From Vanilla planifolia (taxonomy: Eukaryota; Streptophyta; Magnoliopsida; Asparagales; Orchidaceae): a DNA stretch of 64,000 nucleotides. The notes under the pieces are model-generated. The model made no database searches, was not told the DNA's origin, and saw only the letters and a list, made by a program, of their open reading frames with translations. The stretch's first letter is position 1. The number at the start of each line of letters is the position of its first letter. Positions 24,216 through 37,399 of this stretch are shown here, in pieces. A program made the translations under genes and the position numbers. Location of the stretch: assembly GCA_023846275.1 (NCBI GenBank), contig CM043875.1, positions 8,923,958 to 8,987,957 on the forward strand, read 5' to 3'.

Positions 24216-25863
24216 TGATAAGTCTTTTGATTTAATATTTTAAAATTAGATCATTTAGGTTGTTGCAAATATTTTCATAATTGTATTCATACTTTGATAT
24301 CATAATTTGTAGACTTGTGTCATATATAATTTTATAAGAGAATAATAAAATATTATAACTAATTATTATTTTATATTATATTTCAATATTATAAACTTTT
24401 ATAATTAAAATTGTAATTGTAAACCCCTATCTATTGTAACAAAATGGTGTAATTTGTAAAGGTTATCTCTACCTATTATTATGAAAGAGAGTAGTTTTGT
24501 TAGTAGAATCTTAATCTAGTTAACTGAGGGTGGATATACTGAATGACCTAAAAATATTATCAATTTTATTTTTTTTAATTATTATGTAATTTATGATCTT
24601 TCTCTAATTTAATAATATTTAATTAAAATATATATATATATTTTTAAAGTTATTTTTATTAAGCATAAAATATTTTATTAAAAACCATTTTAAAACCATA
24701 AAATTTTTATTTCTTTTTTACATTTTTATTTAATAGAATTATTGAATAAATAATTTTATAATTATCAAATTTTAATTTAAGAAATAATTTTTAAATGCCA
24801 AAAAGATTAAAAGTATAATTTACCCCCCTCCTATACATTATCTTAGCATAGATTACATAATACCTCACTCAGCTAACTCCTTTTATTTTTTTTACTAAAT
24901 TGCATTTTTATAACATTGTTTTCCTCTTCTTGATTTTTATTTTCTTCTTAGAGTTATTATAATGAGTTTCAAACCTTCTCTACCTTTCTTGTTCTTCTTC
25001 CTTGAATCGAGTAAGATCCTTCTACCCCTCCTCTTCTTCCTTCGTCGCTTTCTCATTTTCTAATTCTCTTCCTCTAACCCTTATCTACTATAGCAAATAC
25101 CTCTAGCTCCTAGAATTGCAATATTTATTCCATATTAGACTACAAGCAATAAAGATTAAATTTGCTTAGTTATAATTTTTTGCTCTAACAATTTGATAAA
25201 TGACCTTTATGTCTTTTAAAATTATTTAGATTTTCAAAAATTATAAACTCATTATCATTGGATTCTTCTTATAAAGATCTTTTCGATGGCTAGTTTAAAT
25301 AAAATGTTCTACTTCATTTGAAACTATTACACACCCTAGATTTTGTTAGTTAAATAATATTTTAATCAATTCAAAAATGTTAATTTTATTTTATTAAAAT
25401 ACTTATAATTGCACACATGTTAGCTTAATCTCACAATTTATAACAAATTGCATATAACAAAATTTTATTGTGTTATAACACTTCTTTAGGATTAGTTGGG
25501 TTTTGGATCTGCATCGATGGAGTGGTTGACTTCTAAGAATGATGACTTTGCATAAAAGCTTGCTTGGAAGCATCAAATTTATTTTTAGGGGTGTGATGGG
25601 TTAGATCTAGTTGTTTGAGGTTAGAAGGGGTTTGCTAATAGTAGACTATGCCACTTGGAATCTCAGTGACACTATGCTTGATGCAGCCAATATGCATTGA
25701 TGGGATAATTGAATGTTCTTCCTTATTATGTGCCTACTCATTAAGCTACCTTGCATGCACCCAAGTAACAACCCCTTGGTTTGTGGTACTGTACCCTAGG
25801 TAGCCTTTGGTGCTAAGAACCCTTATCTAAGACACTAAATGGGTTCCTTCTATTCGTTTGTAT
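24216..25863. other. AT-rich intergenic sequence, nothing recognised
   Basis: No ORF of note. A C/T-rich stretch at about 24960-25090 (CTTCTT-type words) resembles a plant 5' leader but no coding exon follows. 25490-25860 is less AT-rich and has no recognised content. Confidence 0.5.
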
Positions 25864-28800
25864 TGTCACACCTAGCCTTTTTAGCCAAATATTTTTTTAG
25901 AAAAACCTTGAAGTGCAACAACCCATATATTGATCATTGATTTGTCTTTTTACCTTTTCACTCCTTATTCTTGATATTCAAATTGGGAATTATGATCCCT
26001 TAACTAGATCAAGTTCCTTTACCAAGTAAAACATGTCTTAAGAGCTAGCTAATCCTAAGTTAAGGCAACTTCCTAGCTACAATGATATATATATATATAT
26101 ATATCCATAATACAAATGTAACATGCAACATAACCAACAATCTACATGCATAAATTGTAAAATCGATTATCAAGATCAATAAAGAAATGACATAGAATGA
26201 ACATTAAATGTTTAACAATAAAATCTAACACTCCAATATCCATTAAATAAGTCCAATTCAACATGACTTTTATTTATTACATTATTAAATAAAAAAGATT
26301 AACATTATTATTGCTAAATAAAATATAAATAATTGAGAAATGTGAAGTGATCAATAGCTATACTAATCATAGGTTTCTATGTAATCTCTTATCTCCCTGA
26401 TCCTATATATAAAAATAAAAAGAGTCAAAGCCCAATAGAAAATCTTCAAGTCGTAATATAAAAATCACATGTAAACCAAGGTACTGTAAGAAGTTTGCAT
26501 AAGTATATAAGTTAATATAAGTATTATGGTCATACATATCAATGAAGAATTAGACTACCAAGTTTAACTAGATGAATGCGTGAAGCAACTAATTTGATGC
26601 CTAGTGACAAACCAAATTTCTTGAATTTCTTCCAAGTCCATGCAACTTATGTTGGAGTCTAACATTATATAAATTAACATGGTTTTCCAAGTTGTGCCAT
26701 AGCCATACTAACTGGCACTCTTTCATAACTTTTGTAATAATCATACCCACTTGAACCCTTTTCCAAGTTGTGCTGGCACTAGCTTAAAGGTTCCAATCCT
26801 GGGTTCAACTTCATCAAAAGATTATCCTCTTTTTAGGACTACATTATTTATCACATGGCTATTAATTCAAATAATTACTATTTAATATCTAGGTATTCTA
26901 AGGGTTTTCTTAGAATCTCTTAATCAATCATTTGAGAATCATTGTTATTTGAAATGTTCTAAGGTTATCTCTCTTAATTTATTTATATGAGATATTCTAA
27001 TACTTTATTTGAATATCAATCCACTTACCTAAGTACCCTAACAAATCTAGATATTTTTTTATTTATTATTCTTTTTCCTTTGTCTTATCTAGGTTCTTAT
27101 CCAAAACATTTTTATTATCTAGTTACCTTTAGGCTTCCACCAAGTCATGTTCTTATATGAGTTCACACGAGACTCACGAATAACTCTCCTATCATTTTAT
27201 CCAATATGAGCCGCTGTGCCCATCTCAGGTCTCTCTTGAGGAACTCTCATAATTCCTTAGATCATCATTTAGGAGGCTAATTCATAACTTAAGAGAATTA
27301 TATGGCCATTTAGTATCTTACTTAAATCAACCAAACTATGTTTAAGTCATCTTTCTTTAAGGTTTAAACCAAGCTCTTATATCCTTATTTAAGACTTTAC
27401 CTAAGGATTTCTCTATCCAAAGGCCTTTTTCCAAGCATGCATAAGACTCACCAAGTAATAATATAAGTATCCATGATCTTAACCTCTTGGTTCATATCTA
27501 GGGTTTTTGTTCAAACAATTAGGATTTAAATCTAACTAATGTTGACCTTACTTAGTTTACCATAAATTAATTATATATTAATCCTTAGTCATAACTATTT
27601 AAATTTTATATCACTCATAATTGATTACTTAAGAGTTTCCAATGGAGCCATAATTTGTAGGGATTTACCTAAAATTCATGATATTTAGTAATCAACCCTA
27701 ACTAACTTCATCTAAACCGTACTTAGTTGAAACATACCCAACCCTTATAAGCCTAATCAAGTTCTTAACCAACCTAGTCCTGTTTCATGACTTCTAACCA
27801 AGCTTTACAAAGTTCCCTATCTAGAAACTAAGGATTTCACTTATTATCAAAATCCATCTAAGACTTTCCAAAATCTAACAAAAGCCTCTCTATGGTTTAA
27901 CCAAGTCATGTTGCTAGCTTTCCAAGAAAAATTGAGGCAAGGAATGCTTGGTTGCAAGAATACTTAGGCTTTTGGCTAAGTTTAGGTTTCTATCCTCATG
28001 TCCATGCTTCGAATTTAGGTTATATAGCACAACTGAAGTGGTTCTTATATTCTTAACTATGGTTTCATCTTCATAATTATGAGTTCTCATTCCCAATCAT
28101 AGTCTATATAAAAATTAAAGTAAATCATAGCTAAAGTAAATGTTTAATATATTTAGTATGCTATTTACATTGGTAAAACTAAAGGTTTTTATGCAACATG
28201 TGCTAATAAAGCAAGATATCAAAAAAATAGACAAGAATCACACATGTTTTACATAAATTCAGATTTCATGGGTTTATTCTAAATAGTAATTTCAACATAA
28301 CAATCATGGATTTAAACCATCAAATACACGGTAAAACACTACAGTCAAAACATCAAGTATACTAAATGAATTTTTAACAACGTTATAATCAAGGCAACAT
28401 AATCATACTAAGAAAATATAGTTCTCATTCCCACAGTTTGTTTGATCTTAAAAGCAAATGTTAGGTCTTCATCAAAATCAATAATAGTCTTGAAAACTCT
28501 AATTTAAATCTCAAAGCTAAAAGGAAAACATGAAACATACATTGCTACTTGCTAACATCTTGAAGAATTCATTCAAGAAAAAAAGCCTAAAAATGCTTTT
28601 AAATCAATCAATAGTATTAATAATGCAATTTTATCATACTATCAACAAAATTTGTGAAAGCAAAGAAGATCATCCACAACATAAACTTGGTCCTTCATTA
28701 ACCACAAGCACTATTTAACAAGTTAGCTAGTTTATTATTCTTAAGATTTGTATGGTTTAATTATATGATCCTTACATTCATTCTATCTTAATCATATAGA

Positions 28801-30047
28801 GGTCTTATCCAAGATATTCTCTTTCTATTCTCTTTAATTCTTATGGTTGCTTCCTCCCCTCCTCTCCTTGTAAGATATGGTTCTCCTCCTTGTCTTGATT
28901 TAACCTTCTAGGCTAGAAGTATGGGTAGGGCTTGCCAAAGAATTAAGCTAAATAATTCATAAGGTATGTATAAACATGGCCACAACACCCTTAATCCATT
29001 TTGTTAAGGATTCATGATTAAGGTTAAGCATTCTTATCACATTATCCAACTTACCTTAATTCTAATGTAACTGTCTCCACCAAATCCAAGGTCAAGGCAT
29101 CACATGATCTAAGTCTTAAGATTTAAAGAAAGCTCAATTACCTTAATAAATTATAAAGATTACATGGAAATTTGAATGCCTCATTTATTCAATTTCTTTG
29201 TATTGCATTAGCACTAACCTTTTTTCTACTATATGATAAGCTAAATCTCTTTTTACCAACTATTAACCCTATTGATAGTAATTGTAGGATCCCATAATCC
29301 ATACAAGTATGTACCACTTCATAATTGATAATTCTTATATCTAAAGCTTTCTTAGCTTAATCATACTTATACAATTATACTAATCATATTATATGATCAA
29401 TTAGCTATCTAGATACTTAACTCACCAAATTTAGTAATATTCTTCCACTTTTTATTATACCTAAATAATTCATGCTTCATACTTACATGATCATAGTATC
29501 ACTTAGATTAACTTTCTGTTTTCTATATTAACGTCCTTACATGAAAATGTGGTTGACCTTTTATAATCAAGAATCAACTTTTGCACCCATTCATATTCAA
29601 CTTCATTCTCTCTTTTCTTAATTGTATTGTGTGATTAATTTATGTTATACAATATGGTATCATCCTTATTTAGCCTTTTAGACTCATTTGACCTTTAATC
29701 ATTCATGTATTATCATACTTATATGATTATTATGTCATATTTATAAAATTAAAAACCACTTTCATAACCTTTTTAAACTATATCCTAAATTTTTTCTCTA
29801 ACTCGATCATTCATATGATCATCTAATATTATACTATATGTTATTCACAATCACTCTTTCACTCAAACTTCTTTTCTCACCATACCATATAACCTCCTAC
29901 CATTTATTATAGGATTCTTATCAAATACAATATTAACAACAAAATAACTTAATTACTTAAATTTATAAGTAATTAATTAATAAAATCAAGGAAAAATATT
30001 AAACCTTGGTTGGCTAAGATCTATGGATAGAACTAAGCAGTATAATG
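25864..30047 (+). repeat. Left long repeat (LTR) of the LARD-like element
   Basis: About 4.2 kb without coding content. Landmarks shared in order with the right copy: CAAATTGGGA near 25980, AGCATGCATAAGACTCACCAAGT near 27435, the GAGGCAAGGAATGCTTGGTT block near 27930, TTTCTTAGCTTAATCATACTT near 29345, and the CCTTACATGAAAATGTGGTTGA block near 29530. The last 700 bases are dense in TATGATT/ATCATA boxes. A short (AT)n lies at 26083-26103. Confidence 0.6.
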
Positions 30048-32813
30048 TTATATCAGTTGGATGTGGATTGCATAATGTCTTGCTTTGAGAATTCTTTGTT
30101 GAATTATATATTTGGTAGAAAAAAAGCTCCCTTTACCCTAGTTAACAAATAAATTTAATCATCATTGGGGACATATGTAAGGGTTTAGGAGATGAATTTG
30201 GGAATATATTCCATCTTCCTTAATGTCATTTGTTTGAAGGATAGAGACTTTGTGTGGTAAGGAGACCTTATTTAAAAACTATTTATTTTTCAAATCCTTT
30301 TTTAGCATAGATGTAGTTTGTTTCGAAAACAATAAACCAAATAAAGTTTTCAAGGAAACTAAAACATGATTTTTTTTAATTTAAATAATCCAAACTAACA
30401 TTTATTTTACTCTCAAAATAGAATACAAAATACTGCATCTTTTCAACTATCAATCAAACAATCCCAATGTTACTATGTTATTATAGTGGAAAAAAATAAG
30501 TCTCAATCTAATTATGTCAATCATATTGTCATTATAATGATTATTAAAACCAAGATTTCTAGTTCTAATACATCACTTTAAAGACAAAATGATTATAATG
30601 CTAGTGAAATTGACTCTCCTTATTACTCCTATGGAGTTTCATTAATTGTAATTATCTTACCTATAATTGTTTAGCCAAAATAGATTGAGTGAACTATCAC
30701 AAGCATATTAAATGAAAACTACATAATCTCAATACAAAACATCACAAATTTAGGTTGTACCACATTTTATATCAAAATCAAGTCTATTTGAGAATAATAA
30801 AATAACAAGTATTACAAATAAGTACAAATATTTATGTCAAGAATACAATATAGTGAAATTATATGAACACTTATTCTTTATTTTTCAACTTTTATTATTT
30901 TTTAATTAAATCTTCATTGTAATCATTTTGGAGATTTTCTTTATCCAAAAAAAGTAGTTTATTCATTTTTCTTATAATCATGCAATATAAGCTTTTACCA
31001 TATAATTGTTCTATTTTGTATCACTAGTTTATAGGCTAATCAAATAATTTTTTCTAAAACTAGGTATACTCTTATGAATCTCATCCATATCGATGTACCC
31101 CTCGTAGAGATTGTCTCCAAAATATCTTATCAATGTCCTTTGTGCTTTTACCTTTGTTTTTGGGCTGTTCCAATAGTAATATAACCAAGTGCAATCTTAC
31201 ATTTTTCATCATACCATTCATAAATACTATGTCTCAAAAATATCATATCTATTACCTTTTAGGCTTTTACCTTCAATTTGGGATTTTTCATAATAAAAAT
31301 CAATTCCATTTAGATGATTGAAACTTAGATTGCCTTGTTATTTGTCATGTTCCACAAAACTCATATTTTTCCTTTTCTAAAATATTTTCCTTTTTCTTAA
31401 GTAACCATGAAATGTAGGAGATATCATATATAATAAAGAATGTAATACAATATGATAGAAATCAAATTTTAGGAATGATAAATCAAATCACCCAAGCATG
31501 AGTTTTAGTCGTAGCATATAAAAGGAAATGAATTCACAATATATCAAAAACTACCAATTACGCTATTAATTATTTAATTTCTTATCAATGCATCTATATC
31601 TATATTATATAAAAGGTTGCCATATTTCATCACAACTTATATCAACTAAACAATTAATACATAAGATGTCCATCTTAATTTTATGTTGTTGTGGTCATGT
31701 CTTAGGAATTATTTCTTCCTTTTGTTTATATTTTCCAAACTAATTTGTTTATTCTTTTTTTTCTTTCTTTTGCCAGAAGGCTATAATAAGAATTCTCTTC
31801 TCAATTTTGCATCCTAGTCTAAGAAACTTTACCTTCTCTTCCTTCAACTCTCCAAAAGAAATTTAAAAAATCTTCCTCACATAGACACAAGAATTTTTAT
31901 AGCTTTTTTTGTCAACCCTTTGTGTTATTTTGTCACTTCTCCTTTATTGGACACCACAAACATAACTTCACTTTTGGCCACATCTTTCTCTCCCATTTAT
32001 TTGGCTACCATTGGTTAGCTGTGGGCCACTGTTTTGCCTCTTGAGTTCACCACTAGTTGGGGAATTAGGAAAACTAAAATTTTACCATAGTTTAAGTAAA
32101 ACGCTATATTAATCAGTATTCCTGTAATTTTGTTATCAAAATACCTTTCAAAAATTATGTTGGCTAGTTTTAAAATAATATACTCCATGAATTCTATTAT
32201 CATACAAATTTTGTAATTTTCTTATTAGTATTGAATATTTTAAAATATATATAATTAATTAATATAATGTTATTTTTGTATAATTTTTGGCCTTTTATTT
32301 TTTGATGAAAAAAATATGCAATTTCATAGAATTGACACCATTGATTTTCTAATAAAATGTACTTCAATATTTTACACTTTTCTCCCTCGTTTAAGAGTTG
32401 TAATCCCCTTTTTAGCCAATTTAAAAAAATTTTAATTAAATTAAATTAAATAGTAAAAAATTATAAACTTACCTTTGAATATGTTTATAACTTTTTCTCT
32501 TCTTTTAGAGTTTAATCTGTCGTTTGGGATGCCACAAGACACCTATTCATTTATTCAATAAGAGGGACACAAACATTTGATAGGTTGATAGTATGGCTTT
32601 TCATTCTCTCTTCTACTTAGGTTATCCAAAGTCACCATTATCCCATAGATTCCCAACATAATCAATATTATGTGATCAATAAAGCCCTTTGATTGAAATC
32701 TCTTATGTTAATGACCTAGTGTGAATCATCTCCATGATCTGTACTAATTGAAACTTATATCCTTACACATCATCTTATAATTGCTTAACAGTATTCTTGG
32801 TGGTTCCATGCCA
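30048..32813 (+). other. Noncoding core of the LARD-like element
   Basis: Very AT-rich with only chance ORFs (for example 31133-31321 and 32015-32203). No Gag, protease, RT, RNase H or integrase wording in any frame that I could recognise. It includes a two-copy 119 bp tandem repeat. Confidence 0.45.
31112..31345. repeat. Two-copy tandem repeat, period about 119 bases
   Basis: GTCTCCAAAATATCTTATCA at 31112 and GTCTCAAAAATATCATATCT at 31231 start similar units, each followed by a GCTTTTACCTT word and a TTTGGGNTTTTTC-like word. Confidence 0.6.
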
Positions 32814-32970
32814 TGTCAATCCCATTTTGAGCAATGTTTTTTCACATCCCTAAATGCAATAAACTCATGCACGAGTTAATGTACTGGGCTAATCATCTTT
32901 CACTCCTTTAGCTTAACATGCAAATTGGGAGTCATATCTTCTAATTTGATCATAAGGCTTATAGAGTGTC
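32814..32970 (+). repeat. Right long repeat of the LARD-like element, part before the nested chromovirus
   Basis: Aligns with the first ~160 bases of the left copy: TGTCAATCCC..., TGCAATAAAC, TTTCACTCCTTTAGCTTAACAT and CAAATTGGGAGTCAT. The chromovirus interrupts it directly after GTGTC. Confidence 0.6.
32966..32970. repeat. Target-site duplication GTGTC, left copy
   Basis: GTGTC directly abuts the TGATG end of the left LTR, and the same five bases follow the right LTR at 40157-40161. A 5 bp duplication is normal for Ty3/gypsy integrase. Confidence 0.9.
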
Positions 32971-34175
32971 TGATGTAGGACTAGACGAAAATTGCTTAGT
33001 TAGAAAACTTTTTTTTTTATTTAAAATTTATGACTGATGCACAATAAAGGAGCAAGGGTGTCACCCTAAGGGACACACACCTAGATACGATGAGGGTTGA
33101 ATGCAAAAGGCACCAACCAATGAATCCTAACTAAACTTAGGATCGATAGCGGCTAAGAAGTCGCTAAATCGACTACGGCTACACACTTTCAAACACGCAG
33201 AAATAGGGAGTACTTAGACTGGTTAAGTACCAGTTAAACTTAAAATATAATTTATAGTAAAAGTTGCACTTCGCAAAATGAAAATATATTGAAGACAAAT
33301 TAATAATCTAGGAATGGAAAATACGAATGAAGATGGTTGAGCGGTGATGGAAGATGATAGACTGGAGTGGCGTCTCACCACTTGGACCTCGCGCCCCTCC
33401 TCCCAGTATCAGAGCTTTGACGAGTCGGCACGCCAAAGACACTCAGAGCACTCACGAACTCAGAATGGAAGCAATGAACACTCAAAGCTTGCATTAACTT
33501 TTCTCCAAAAAATATCCCCTACAATAGAAGAGGACTTCCCCATATATAGGAATCCACAAGGGTACAAAAGACATTTTGACTCATAACATGGGAATACTAA
33601 AGGACACATGGATAAACTAAAAGTCACCTAAAATTACAAACAGACTCCTAAAAATCTGAGAAAAATAATGAAAATTAAGTTCATTCATTTATCTAAACAC
33701 TGTTTTACGGATTTCGAAAGTGACTTCTAGGACTCCGGAAAAAATGCAAAACAAAACCCTAATTTCGGGTGGCTGGCGGCGCGGAGAGCGGCGGCGGGTC
33801 CGGCAGGTCGGCGCTGGTCGGTGCGGGTTGGTGCGGGTCAGCGCAGGTCACAGGTTGCGGGTCATCCGTTGGGTAGCTTGGGTCGGCGCCTGGCTGGACT
33901 CAGGCGCAGCGGTTCGGGCTAACCCGGATCCGGTTCTGGCTCGAGCGGTTCGAAATGGCGGCGGGCGGCTCACTGTGACGACAGAGGTTGCGGCGGAGGC
34001 GGCGGCCGGCGGTAGGGATAGTGATTTTGGCCTTGTTTTTGCTCCCGGGAAGCCATTCGGACTCCGATTTCGAATCCGAAAGTTGTGTTGGCTTCCTAAA
34101 GATGATAATAGGTTTTTAGTGTAAGACCTGGTCCGTGGACGTCGAAAATCCTTCTTGAACATGATGTCCTCATCA
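32971..34175 (-). repeat. 3' LTR of the nested chromovirus
   Basis: It runs TGATGTAGGA...CCTCATCA on the plus strand, so both ends are TGATG/CATCA. It is 26 bases longer than the other LTR, owing to one short segment present only here. A GC-rich tract at 33770-34020 stands out from the AT-rich surroundings and encodes the tail of the polyprotein on the minus strand. The plus-strand ORF over the same tract is a shadow. Confidence 0.97.
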
Positions 34176-34420
34176 TTTCCCTTAAGGTGGGAAAAACTCA
34201 GCTCTGATGAGTAATCTCTGGCCCTCTCATAGTCTTCAAGTGCTCCAGGATTCAAACGATGAAGCTCCTCTCGAGATATCCAAGTATCATCTTCATTTAA
34301 CCTGTCTTTCCAATGTACAAGATATTTCTGATAATGTTTATTCCTAGTGTTAGTAATTTTATCATCAATAATTTTTTCAATCTGCTCACTCGATTTCTTA
34401 AAACAGGCCTGTGGACACTC
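33848..34420 (-). pseudogene. Chromodomain and LTR-encoded C-terminal tail of the chromovirus polyprotein
   Basis: The frame shows YQKYLVHWKDRLNEDDTWI (about 34260-34345), a chromodomain with the aromatic and W-K/D-x-TW pattern; in chromoviruses this module recognises chromatin marks and guides integration. Downstream the frame crosses the polypurine tract and enters the LTR at 34175. About 108 further residues are encoded there, first basic (FKKDFRRPRTRSYTKN), then rich in Ala, Pro, Ser and Arg from the GC-rich tract. Its end at 33848 is well inside the LTR. The matching tract in the other LTR keeps a similar frame (39829-40143). Confidence 0.85.
34176..34183 (-). other. Polypurine tract
   Basis: On the minus strand AAGGGAAA directly precedes TGATGAGG, the start of the 3' LTR, where plus-strand DNA synthesis is primed. 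Confidence 0.75.
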
Positions 34421-34559
34421 GGGTAGGGGTTCACTCACAAGGGGTGTAGATTCAGGCTCAAACGGCTCACTAGGTATTTCAACTGGCTCCTTGTAAGCCA
34501 CCAAGTCTGAGATATTGAAAGTGTTGCTAATTCCATAATCGTCTGGCAATGCTAAAGTG

Positions 34560-35570
34560 TACGCGTTCGGGCTAATTTTAGTTAAGATTATAAAGGGTCC
34601 GATGCCCTTTGCATGCAACTTTCTTAATGTGCCCGGAGGAAACCTCTCAGGCTTCACACGTATCATGACAAAATCTCCCACAGAAAACTCCTTGTTCTTT
34701 CTATGTGCATCAGCCAATTTTTTATATGTTTCATTGCTTAGATTAATTTTTTCTTTTATACTTTTATGAATATTTCGTATATGTTCGGCAAATTCTATGG
34801 TTGATTCTGATGAACGAGTATGTGTAGGTAAAGGAATTAAGTCTATAGGACTATGGGGCTTATAACCATTATAGGCCTCGAACGGACTTATTCCAATTGT
34901 CCTATTGAATGAGCTATTATAAGCATATTCTATTCTTGGTAAAAGTAGGTCCCAATTTTTAACGTTATCACCAACTAAACTTCTTAGTAAGTTTCCTAAA
35001 CTCCGGTTGATAACTTCAGTTTGGCCATCAGGTTGTGGATGATAGGCTGTGGAGAATTTCAGTTTTGTTCCTAATGATTGCCATAAAGTTCTCCAAAAAT
35101 GTGATGTGAACCTAACATCTCTATCAGATACTATGGTCTTGGGTACTCCATGTATTTTGACAATTTTGTCAAAGAAAAGTCTAGAAATATGAGATGCATC
35201 TGAGGTCTTATAACATGGTACAAATCTAGCCATCTTAGTGAATCTATCGACGACTACAAAGATTGAATCAAATCGCCTTGTCGTCTTAGGTAATCCTAGC
35301 ACGAAATCCATTGAAATGTCTTCCCAAGGTCTCGATGGGACGGGTAAAGGCATATATAGTCCAGTATTTTGTTTCCCAAGTTTGGAAACTAAATAGTTCC
35401 TACAGCCTGCCACTATTCTAGCCACTTGTCGTTTTAATCTCGGCCAATAAAACTTATATTCTACGGCTGATATAGTCTTATCTCTTCCAAAGTGGCCAGC
35501 TAAACCTCCCGCATGTATTTCCTAAATAAGAAAGTCTCTTAATGAGGTTTTAGGAATGCATAATTTCTGA
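34560..35570 (-). pseudogene. Integrase region, nested chromovirus
   Basis: Core wording of Ty3/gypsy integrase is well kept: SMDFVLGLPKTTRRFDSIFV, VDRFTKMARFVPC, KIHGVPKTIVSDRDVRFTS and STAYHPQPDGQTEVINRSL, covering the D, D and E of the DDE triad (D in MDF, D in SDRD, E in QTEV). KGIGPFIILTKISPNAYTLA is the GPF/Y-type C-terminal motif. A zinc-binding part lies upstream, near 35420-35560. It joins the DNA copy to the target; belongs to a broken element. Confidence 0.92.
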
Positions 35571-35739
35571 TTATAAAATAGATAACCTTCTTTTATCATA
35601 TAATCGTTTATTACCATAGATGGTTTCTCTAAAATTTTAGAATAAATATCTTTAAAGTCCTCACATGTTGAGTATAAAGATGGTAAAACATCGAATCCAG
35701 TGATTGAAATAGATAAGGTAGTTAAAAGATTTATTTTTC

Positions 35740-36150
35740 TACTTAACGCATCAGCTACCTTATTTTCTAAACCAGGTTTATGCTTCAGCACAAATGTGTA
35801 ACTTTGAATAAACTCAACCCACTTAGCATGCTGAGGTTTAAGTTTCCTTTGAGAATTTAAATATTTGAGGGCTTCGTGATCAGAATTTAAAACAAATTCT
35901 TTAGGTAAAAGATAATGTCTCCAATGTCTTAAAGTCTGAACTATAGCATAAAATTCTTTATCGTATATTGAGTATTTTCATTTTGTTTCATTTAATTTCT
36001 CACTAAAGTATGCAATAGGTCGCCCTTCTTGATTTAATACACCCCCAATTCCAACTCCCGAAGCATCACAAGAAACCTCGAATACTAGATTAAAATCTGG
36101 GAGTCTCAAAACTGGGGCTTGGGTCATACAGGTTTTAATTTTATCAAAGG
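35740..36150 (-). pseudogene. RNase H region, nested chromovirus
   Basis: [20 protein letters not shown] and [14 protein letters not shown] mark the start of the domain, and LENKVADALSRK the end. This is the standard Ty3/gypsy RNase H, which removes the RNA template after reverse transcription. Confidence 0.9.
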
Positions 36151-36199
36151 CATCGTTAGCTTTATCAGTCCAATCAAATCCGCCCTTTCTAATACCATC

Positions 36200-36950
36200 C
36201 GTGATCGGGGCTGTGAGTGTGCTAAATCCTCTTATAAATCTCCTGTAAAATGTTGTTAATCCATGAAAACTTCTAACATCGTGAACACTTTTGGGTGTAG
36301 GCCAGTTTATTATAGCATTGATTTTTTTAGGATCGGCCGATACTCCAACATCAGAAATTATGAATCCTAAGAAATTGACACTTCTTGTCATAAAAGCACA
36401 TTTTTTAAATTCACATATAACTTGTTCTCTTGAAGCACCAAACAAACTTTCTTAAGATGATCCAAATGGGTTTCTATATTTTTACTAAAAATCAATATAT
36501 CATCAAAATATACTACTGCAAATTCTCCTAAGAAAGGTCTAAGAATCTGAGTCATAATTCTCATAAAAGTGCTAGGTGCATTGGTAATGCCAAAAAGCAT
36601 CACTAGCCATTCGTAAAGTCCATTTTTAGTTTTGAATGCCGTTTTCCATTCATCCCCAGGGCGAATCCTAATCTGGTGATATCCACTTTTTAAATCAATC
36701 TTTGAGAAAATTTTTGCCCAATTCATTTGATCTAAGAGGTCATCAAGTCTAGGGATGGGAAACCTATATTTTACAGTAATTTTGTTAATAGCCCTGCTAT
36801 CGATACACATTCTCCATGTACCGTCTTTTTTAGGGGTTAATAATACTGGGACGGCGCAAGGGCTTAGACTTTCTTGAATAAATCCCTTCTCCATTAAATC
36901 CTTAACTTGTCGACTTAACTCTTCGTGTTCAGTGGGACTCATTCTATAGT
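36200..36950 (-). pseudogene. Reverse transcriptase region, nested chromovirus
   Basis: [73 protein letters not shown] and [13 protein letters not shown] are nearly textbook chromoviral RT, with the YFDD catalytic loop near 36495-36510. The connection region follows with [20 protein letters not shown] and [14 protein letters not shown]. Confidence 0.95.
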
Positions 36951-37399
36951 GAGGCAAGTTCGGTAAGCTAGTTCCAGGGACAAGATCAATACAATGTTGT
37001 ATATCTCTAAGTGGGGGCAAACTGTTTGGTTCTTCTAAGAATATATCACTAAATTCATTTATGGTAGATTCGATCTCAGGTGGGATGACTATGTCAGGGA
37101 TCTCAGTTTGTACTTTTTTAACTACTAATGCCCATATTAATAATCCATCAGTGAATTCACGCATGGCTTCTCCTTTAGATATGATATGAATTTTTTTATT
37201 CTTAATTTGATTTGTCTTCTTAATAGGTTGAACTTTATCCTTGGGAGGGGATGGGTATAGTTTAATCTTTTGTCCATTATGCGTAAAGATGCATGTATTG
37301 GATTTCCCTGTTAATAAAGCATCGTGGTCATAAAGCCATGGTCTCCCTAATATGATGCTTCCTACTTGCATTGGGACTATGTCACAAACTATATCTTCT

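Noticed and set aside
24960-25090. C/T-rich stretch as the 5' leader of a host gene
   Set aside because: No start codon with a sustained frame or splice-bounded exon follows.
28530-28718. Lys-rich ORF in the left LARD repeat
   Set aside because: Not kept in the colinear right copy; composition fits chance.
33720-34124. 134-residue plus-strand ORF rich in Arg and Gly
   Set aside because: It is the opposite strand of the chromovirus LTR tract that encodes the polyprotein tail; the copy in the other LTR is not conserved in length.
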